Assembly: GCA_003290165.1 (NCBI GenBank) | Contig: QNQO01007613.1 | Coordinates: forward strand, 62,001-126,000 | DNA: 64,000 bases | Reading direction: 5' to 3' | DNA from: Berberis thunbergii | Lineage: Eukaryota > Streptophyta > Magnoliopsida > Ranunculales > Berberidaceae | Shown here: piece by piece, positions 56,571 to 64,000 of the stretch | How the letters are laid out: every line of letters begins with the position of its first letter | Numbering within the stretch: the stretch's first letter is position 1 | The notes under the pieces: generated by a model | Databases searched by the model: none | What the model was told of the DNA's origin: nothing | Seen by the model: only the letters and a program-made list of their open reading frames with translations | Program-made: the position numbers and the translations under genes

Positions 56571-56666
56571 GGCAAGAAGCTCAATTGTTCTCTCCTTCTC
56601 TTTCTTTCGCTCGCGCTGCTGCTCTCTAACCTCTTATCGGCGAGAGCTTTTGAGATCTGTCTTCAG

Positions 56667-57171
56667 GTATCTCTCTTTTGATCCGAAATCTCTGCCACGT
56701 TATCTTTTTATTTATTTCAACCATGATTGTTTTGTTTTCACCCCGTTGTAGGAGATTATAGCTTTCATTTCACTGTAATCTTGCATGTTAAGTTCCAGAA
56801 AACAAGTTTCGTTTTAGAGTTTAGATCAGATTGATAGGTTTGTAAACGAAAGTTTATTTGATCTGTTTCATCTTATCTTCTCCTTCTTTGTTCATTGTCT
56901 TAGATCCTTATTCGTTTCTTATTTTCTGATTAGAAACTTGAAATCCATTTGAAGGCTTTTATTGATTTCTTAAAAACGAGCCCTTCCAGCCGGCTAGAAT
57001 TTCTGAAAAACATTGATTTTAGAACCTGTTTAGTTCTTGACCTGTAAATGTAGGTTTGCATGATTAGATCTTTGATATATGTTGATTTTCTTGAGATCTT
57101 TAGGATTAGAGTTTTTAATTAGCAGTTATCCAGTAGATTTACTGAATGGAATTGTTTTTATGCGTTTACAG
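56667..57171 (+). other. eEF1A 5' UTR intron, 505 bp
   Basis: The donor CTTCAG|GTATCT is at 56666/56667 and the acceptor TTTACAG is at 57165-57171, 17 bases before the ATG. An alternative acceptor ends at 57187. Plant eEF1A genes typically have such a T-rich leader intron, often needed for high expression. Confidence 0.8.
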
Positions 57172-57179
57172 TTGTTTAG

Positions 57180-58635
<1,456 letters not shown>

Positions 58636-59540
58636 GGAATGAGGTAGAGTATTTAGGGTAGAGTCTATGTTGGAGGTTTTTGGCTGAGTTTTGTTTTCAT
58701 TGTTATATCTTGTCAACTGTCTTGTTAGCCCCTGTCAGTCTTCTAGCCCTGTTTTGAGGATGGTGGTATTGTTGAGCAATTGGGAAATTCAAATCCAATT
58801 ACTCAGCAGGCTGTGGCATGAGTTGGCTAGATGGCATTTTTATCTGTTGTGCTTTTGTTTCAGTCCGGGTTCTAGGTTGTTTTTAAAGAGTATAAGTTGT
58901 TGCACTCTTGCTTCTTTTAATAGTTTTGAGTTGCAAAGTCTTTCCTCAATTTGGTATCTAAGACATCATTGATGATCTAAAAGGAAGATCTTTTGGTATG
59001 TTACTTATCGCTTGTTTTATGTATGAGGTTTCTTGTGGAATATGTTGTGTCATGTTCCTTGTTTCAAGTTAGGGAATATTCTTGTAGAAAGTGAAGTTCA
59101 TGCAATTTTCATCCTGGCCTGAAGGAACCGATCTACAAATCAAACCTCCCAATCCAAGCTCAACGGAATTCTGAACCAAGCCCAAATCTCCACCCCTCAT
59201 CTCACAAATCTCTGGAATTCAACCTCGGAGTATTCATTGAAAGCGGATGGAAGGCGAGTAGATGACATTTTTTTTTGGATCTGTTTGAGGGTGATTATTA
59301 TTATTATATTTTTTTTTGTCTCCAATGGCGTCGTTGGTTAGGGTTTTTGGGAATGACTTTTCTTATTATGCGGAAGAATAGTATGAGTGAAGCTTGTATA
59401 GCTGGCTCTGTAGACTACATTCTTTCCTCTTTCGTTTTGGTTGTCTTAGTCAGATGAGGGGTTGGTTGTCAAACTCGATCTATCTTATTTGACTTGTTTT
59501 ACCAACTATTTGTTCAAAAAAAGAAAGAATCAATTTAGAG
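58636..59540 (+). other. eEF1A 3' UTR and spacer
   Basis: T-rich sequence typical of a plant 3' UTR follows the TAG; I could not choose one poly(A) signal. A frame at 59275-59457 is hydrophobic but resembles nothing. Confidence 0.45.
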
Positions 59541-59770
59541 ATGGGTGATGCTGCAATGAATCTTGCGGTTGAGGATTTCATCCCATTTCTGATTGAGGAA
59601 GCAAAATACTTGAAAGGAGTGAGTGGTGAAGTCGAATTCATCAAAGATAAACTATGTGCGTCCTGTTTGCTCAAGGACCAAGATGCAAGGGGGGAGATTA
59701 ATGATGAAGTCAAGGTCTAAGTAAAGCAATATCGATAGTTAGCCTTTCGAATTTGAGTGGAAGTGAAGTG
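59541..59770 (+). pseudogene. Rx-type NLR N-terminal (CC) relic
   Basis: It starts MGDAAMNLAVEDFIPFLIEE, then AKYLKGVSGEVEFIKDKL, then LLKDQDARGEINDEVKV before a TAA at 59718-59720. This is the standard start of Rx-type coiled-coil NLR immune receptors, in which EVEFIKDEL is followed by a KDADAR-like motif and VKxWVRQ. Here the Trp position is the stop, followed by VKQYR in the same frame. No NB-ARC or LRR follows, so this is a truncated scrap. Confidence 0.72.
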
Positions 59771-60213
59771 AGAACTCGAATTGGAGTGAGAGTGGTGTGT
59801 TACAGGGATGAGGCGGAGTAGGTTGTTGTAGGATCTGAAGAATCTTGTGGTGGTGATGGATCCCATTTGGCTCATTTGGTGTGAGGAAGAAGATGAAGCA
59901 GAGGCAATTCAGGTGTCCAGGAGATCTTGATCGAAGAGGCGGTGTTTGAGCGAGAAGCCAATGTCCTTGAGAGAGTGATTGAGTGTATGTCAGGTGGGAT
60001 TGAGGGAACACATAGTGTTGTTTTTTTTGCATTTTTTTGTTTTGAGTTTGAATTTATCTATATTCTATTATGCATATTTATTGGTGGTGTGAGAAAGTAA
60101 AAAAAAAAAAACTCAATGGTGGTGTGAGAAAGAGGAAATGGTGGTGTAGTGTAGTCTTTGCCTTTTTTTTTTTTTTAAAGATGTAGTTTTTTTTTAGACT
60201 TTTATCAAGGAGT

Positions 60214-60372
60214 AAGGTTAGGGAACCATGTTTTGCAATCAGGTTGATGAGACATCATTAGTGGAGGTTTTTTACAACCTCGAGATATATATAAACACTT
60301 TAAAGATTTCATCATTCTTTTAAGATCACGTCACGTCACCTTGGTTACAAACATGATTTCCTAACATTTTTG
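60214..60372 (+). mobile_element. MITE, family M1, copy B
   Basis: GTTAGGGAACCATGTTTTGC at the left pairs with AAACATGATTTCCTAAC at the right. It matches copies A and C through CAATCAGG, ATTTCATCATTCTTT and AGATCAC. Confidence 0.72.
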
Positions 60373-61589
60373 TTTATCAAAATGACACGTTTTCGTGTTT
60401 GATTTTGAACAACTTGTGTTTTCTATTTTAGAAACTTAATTTTCTATTTCTTCACCTAACATCGACTACGGGATGCTCTAACGCCATTAATTTACTTTCC
60501 TTTGGTTCTTCTTGATTTTTTTTTTTTTTTTTTATATTGCAAAAACGTTTATCATCCCAAATTAAATTGCTAAAAATAGTTGGATGGTACTCCTAACCTC
60601 TCCCGGGAAGGGGGGAAAAATAAATTAGAAAAAACCCTTTATGTGACGCAATTGCGGAATTGAAGTAAAATGTAGTCGTCCCCAGGATAAAACAGTCCAG
60701 AATCTTCTCTGTCTCGTTCAAAAATGCACAATAAATGAACGGTATACTATCACCCTCTCCTTATTTGCTCGAATCATAATTTCGTTGAAATAAATCTGCT
60801 AAAAACACAGATAGAAAAACCAAAGAGACTGTTCTGTTTTTTGCAGCTATACTGATGGGAGACTCTGATTTGCAGCTATACAAAATCACTCTGTTTCTGA
60901 TAGAAGATAGAAATACAATTCACTCTGTTTTGAAAAATTGATGCTGGACGTTTAAGCTTTGCTCCAGAATTTTCAAAGAACTGTTTTCACAAACTCTGTT
61001 TTGGAAAGATCTGGAAGAAGCATGACTAAATCACGTCAGGTTTCAGAAAGATGCCAAGAACTGGAAGAATTAGAACACTCTGATTTCGATGAAGACTGGA
61101 TGCTAAATCAGATTCAGAAGAACTGTTTCCAGATGCTCACAAGTGAACTGTTTTTCGTTTTCAAGAACTGGATGAGACTCTGTTTTTCTGCTCTACTTTG
61201 TCTCTGTTTAACTTCTTTTTTTTTTCGTTTTGAATAACTGGAAGAAGCAAATCTGCTTTCAGGTTTAGAAGAAGCTCACAATCTCTTTCTCTTACTGTTT
61301 CTGTTTTGCAGATATAAAACAGGGAAGCAAGACTCTGTTGCAGGTATAAAACTGGAGAAGCTCTGAAGATGTTTCTCTCCATCTTTTTCTCACACTTTTA
61401 AGAGCTAATACGGTATATAAAGAATAGAAACACAACCACTAGGAGCCAGTAATGGCGGAGCCATTATGAAAAACATGGAGCAGAAAGGAAAGCACAACGT
61501 GTTTTACGCCATGAACACGGAACCGTTTTAGTCCACTCCAGAGATTTTTTAAATTCGTTTAACCAAAGAATTTTCAGCCAAACTTAATT
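60373..61589. other. Anonymous DNA rich in CTCTGTTTT strings
   Basis: Between 60825 and 61330, CTCTGTTTT or CTCTGATTT-like strings recur many times with GAAGAAGC and TTGCAG, hinting at a decayed short-period repeat. The frame at 60959-61237 resembles no family. Confidence 0.4.
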
Positions 61590-61820
61590 TGCTTTCTAAA
61601 CGACCCGACACTGACTGGACGGACGGCGGCGCGAGAGTCCTATCTCTCCCCCTCTCATAAAAGAGTGGTACCCCCAAGGGGTCCCAAACCCAAGTCCTAA
61701 CTATCCTTCTTATATACTCTACCTCATAGAGATATATAGTTGATATGGGACTATCCATTTGATACAAAGATCAAACTAGGGGAGAGGTCCAGGGTTCAAA
61801 TCCAGGTTAACACACAGTTG
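61590..61820 (+). mobile_element. Probable TRIM fragment: LTR end, primer site, internal start
   Basis: A TGGGACTATCCA LTR-end-like string near 61746 is followed by TTGATACAAAGATC, close to an initiator-Met primer site, and then by GGGTTCAAATCC, the T-arm-like motif common just inside TRIMs. No second LTR was found. Only a suggestion. Confidence 0.35.
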
Positions 61821-62694
61821 ATTTTTATTTTAAAAACCCATATGTTCCAACCGTAGATGACGTTTCGTGCTAATTATGCATTTGACAATATCAATAGAAA
61901 CTATCACAATAGCAATAACGAGAGACCAAATTAATAATAAAAAACATAAGAAACAAATCGAATTGTTTTTCCCCAAGGTACATCTCTAACTCTTTATGTC
62001 GAAATTGTTTTACGATTTGAGGTGGTTTGTACCTATGGCGTAAGTCCCTCATTTTAATTTTTCGAATAGCGAATATGAACTCTTAGCCAATGTGTGAATT
62101 TCATCGGGATTGTGGAGTGTGAAAATAAAATTTGACAGTCGTCTATAATACATTCAACCAACCTTACCATATACACCATTCAATCAAAATCGCAAGATAA
62201 GCCGTAGTAGTCCCAACAAAAGTCATTATCATTTCTTTCCTCATCGAGGGCATTAGAATCACATCATATCATTATTTAGCATGACTTTTTTGAAAGTTAG
62301 ACCTTACTATGTTCTTTAAAGATGCACATGCAATGGGTTCCACATGAAATAGACACCCATGAGTATACCCATTTGAGAATTTTGGTCGAAGTTAGGTGAA
62401 AAATATGAATGAATTGTATAAAAGCACAACCTAGGAAGCACCGGCTGATACGCCAAAAAAAATTCAACGTATCCATGTTGAATACTCCATGGGTATGGAT
62501 ATGCTATCGATAAGTCATCATACACCCTAGATATAGTCAAGGGGTATAATTCACGGTCAATGGCCAGGATATAACCTCTATATGACCAAACATATTTATT
62601 TTCCATATCAAGATTAGGATGGAATTACAATAGTTTTTGTGGGATCTGCATGTTATGATGCATATATTTATGAGTTATGATAGATTTTTAGTGT
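61821..62694. other. Anonymous DNA
   Basis: No supported gene. A minus-strand frame at 62316-62606 resembles nothing known. Confidence 0.4.
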
Positions 62695-62955
62695 TTATCA
62701 TCATCCATCATCATCATCATCACAACACTTTCCCGATATTCTCAGGTCGGCTACATGTACTTTGTTGTTCCATGCAATGCAGTCTTTCTACATAATCTTC
62801 GCCTAATCTATGCTCAAGGATGTTTTCCTTCACTGCTCATCCAAGTTTTCAATGGTTGTCCCCTTCGTCTACACCATCCACTAATTTGCCAGTCTAGACA
62901 TTTTTTAATTGGGTGTCGTGCTTGGTCTCCTCCGCATGTGACTAAACTATGTTAA
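62695..62955 (-). pseudogene. RTE-type LINE 3' end
   Basis: Minus strand: an RG-Q-PLKTWMSS-like stretch is followed by ACATGTAGCCGACCTGAG and a (TGA)n tail (ATC repeats on the plus strand at 62701-62721). Plant RTE elements end with a RPxxTW block, then ATGTAGCCGACC and a simple-repeat tail. Only this last part is present, frameshifted. Confidence 0.55.
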
Positions 62956-62960
62956 ACGTC

Positions 62961-63526
62961 CTTATCTAATTTTGGTATTTAAAAAATTAATAAAATGACA
63001 ATTGTATGACTTTGGTGTTTATTCATTTATGTTTGTGATTATGAACATGATTAATTAATTAATAATTATACTATTATTAATTTTTATTATAAAGGATATA
63101 ATTTTTAGTATTTCGATATGACCGTGTCAATTTTGTACCCATACCATTACTCGTGGCCGCATCTATGCAACTCAGAGCACAACCATTGTGCGGTTGCTCT
63201 TAGATGTGTCATTCTAAATCCTAGGAATTTAGTTTTAATGGAAATTTTGTGTGAAGTGTTTCATGACTATACATGTGATAATCTCACCAAGTGATTAGTA
63301 ACACTTAATTTCTTGTCTCGTTTGAAATGGTCACACAATAAAATTTGAGTAGTCTTGTTGTGAGTAGAATCACATGTGCCTCACATGATATATAAATAAG
63401 TAAATTTTACACCGTAACATTTTAGGCTCCGCTTGGTACACTGTAAAATAATGCATTTTATAAATTAACGCAAATGCATTAGTTTGCAATGTATTACTTT
63501 ACAGACGCTTGGTATAATTAAATAAA
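62961..63526. other. Anonymous AT-rich DNA
   Basis: No gene. At about 63424-63515 the sequences CTGTAAAATAATGCAT and ATGTATTACTTTACAG form an imperfect palindrome, and GCTTGGTA occurs twice. It may be a MITE end. Confidence 0.4.
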
Positions 63527-64000
63527 TTGATGCAATTAGAAAAGTTATTGTTGGTGGTGGTGATGATGGCAGTAGTTGTGGTTGTGGTCGTGTTGATGGT
63601 GATTACAAATGTGGGCGATGATGGTGGTGGTGGTGGAAATGGCGGTGATTTTAAAATGGTGGTGGTTGTGGTGGGTAAGCTATGGTGGTTCGGTGAATAT
63701 AAAGGTGGTGGTGGTGGTTGCGACAGTGCAGTAGTAAAAGTAGTGGTTGTGGTGATTATGCTATAGTGGTGATGATGGTGTGGTGATTATTCTATTGTAA
63801 TGGTGATGGTGGTTGTGCTATGGTAGTTATGGTGTGGTAGTGGTGGCGAAGAGGACGGTTATGGTGGTATTAGTGAAGTTGGTGGTGGTTGTGGTATGTT
63901 ATTTATGGTATTGGTGATCTTAGAGGTGGTGGTGATGGTGGTAGTGGGGTGGGATGGTGGTGACTATGGTAGGGGTGGTGGTGGCAATGGCGGTGTTTAA
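63527..64000 (+). repeat. GGTGGT/GATGGT microsatellite
   Basis: Imperfect GGT, GAT and TGTGGT triplets run to the window edge. The Val/Gly-rich open frame through it is a low-complexity artefact. The true right limit lies beyond the window. Confidence 0.9.

Noticed and set aside
63421..63526. Tourist-type left end (GGCTCCGCTTGGTA)
   Set aside because: No matching inverted right end before the window edge, and the second GCTTGGTA is a direct copy, not an inverted one.
63527..63766. Val/Gly-rich 79-residue frame
   Set aside because: Pure GGT/GTG microsatellite translation.

Overview
This window is nuclear DNA of a flowering plant, most likely a dicot. The evidence is split genes with GT-AG introns, plant-type families (eEF1A with a leader intron, LIP2, LRR receptor kinase, Rx-type NLR N-terminus), and a dense bed of plant transposons. 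Composition is AT-rich, and long open frames are rare. There is no rRNA, no confirmed tRNA gene and no CRISPR array. The species cannot be named from the sequence.

Only two genes look functional. UTP23 (minus strand, 22873-24932, three exons) encodes an SSU-processome protein of 233 residues. Its second intron holds a short LTR relic. eEF1A (plus strand, 57189-58635) has a 505-bp leader intron and a 101-bp coding intron. Its reading frame is cut by six indels, all in short base runs, on an otherwise intact coding sequence, which looks more like base-calling error than decay. Three gene relics are also present: a LIP2 octanoyltransferase pseudogene (36970-37672) whose catalytic Cys has become Arg, a truncated LRR receptor-kinase fragment (48223-48800), and an Rx-type NLR N-terminal scrap (59541-59770).

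The rest is mostly transposons. 0-8 kb: a hAT with a decayed transposase, a LINE scrap, a small hAT MITE, an intact 344-bp TRIM with identical LTRs, and a 1.7-kb foldback with CT-rich and GA-rich arms. 8.3-18.5 kb: a complete but non-autonomous Tat-type Ty3/gypsy element with TSD GTAGG. It has gag and protease but no visible RT, RNase H or integrase, and carries a tandem-repeat block and an antisense ORF relic. A 777-bp hAT sits in its 5' LTR. 18.8-22.8 kb: another hAT, then anonymous DNA. 25-36 kb: AT-rich anonymous DNA with an inverted duplication, a MITE and a possible gene-capturing hAT.

40-56 kb is a nested transposon region. One SINE is split by a three-LTR TRIM array, and a second copy of the same SINE, in the opposite orientation, is split by a hAT that itself carries two MITEs. 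Also here are a 2.9-kb LTR element with a nested hAT, a Tourist-like MITE, a longer tRNA-derived SINE, a 127-bp tandem array and a dead L1-type LINE. 56-64 kb: eEF1A, the NLR scrap, a MITE, TRIM and RTE-type LINE fragments, and a GGT-rich microsatellite at the right edge.

The genes do not form an operon or pathway. The strongest theme is preferential hAT activity: eight insertions with recognisable 8-bp target duplications, several of them inside older elements, which gives a relative insertion order. I found no convincing undescribed molecular system. The best leads are the indel pattern in eEF1A, the Tat element's antisense ORF and repeat block, and the paired SINE nests.
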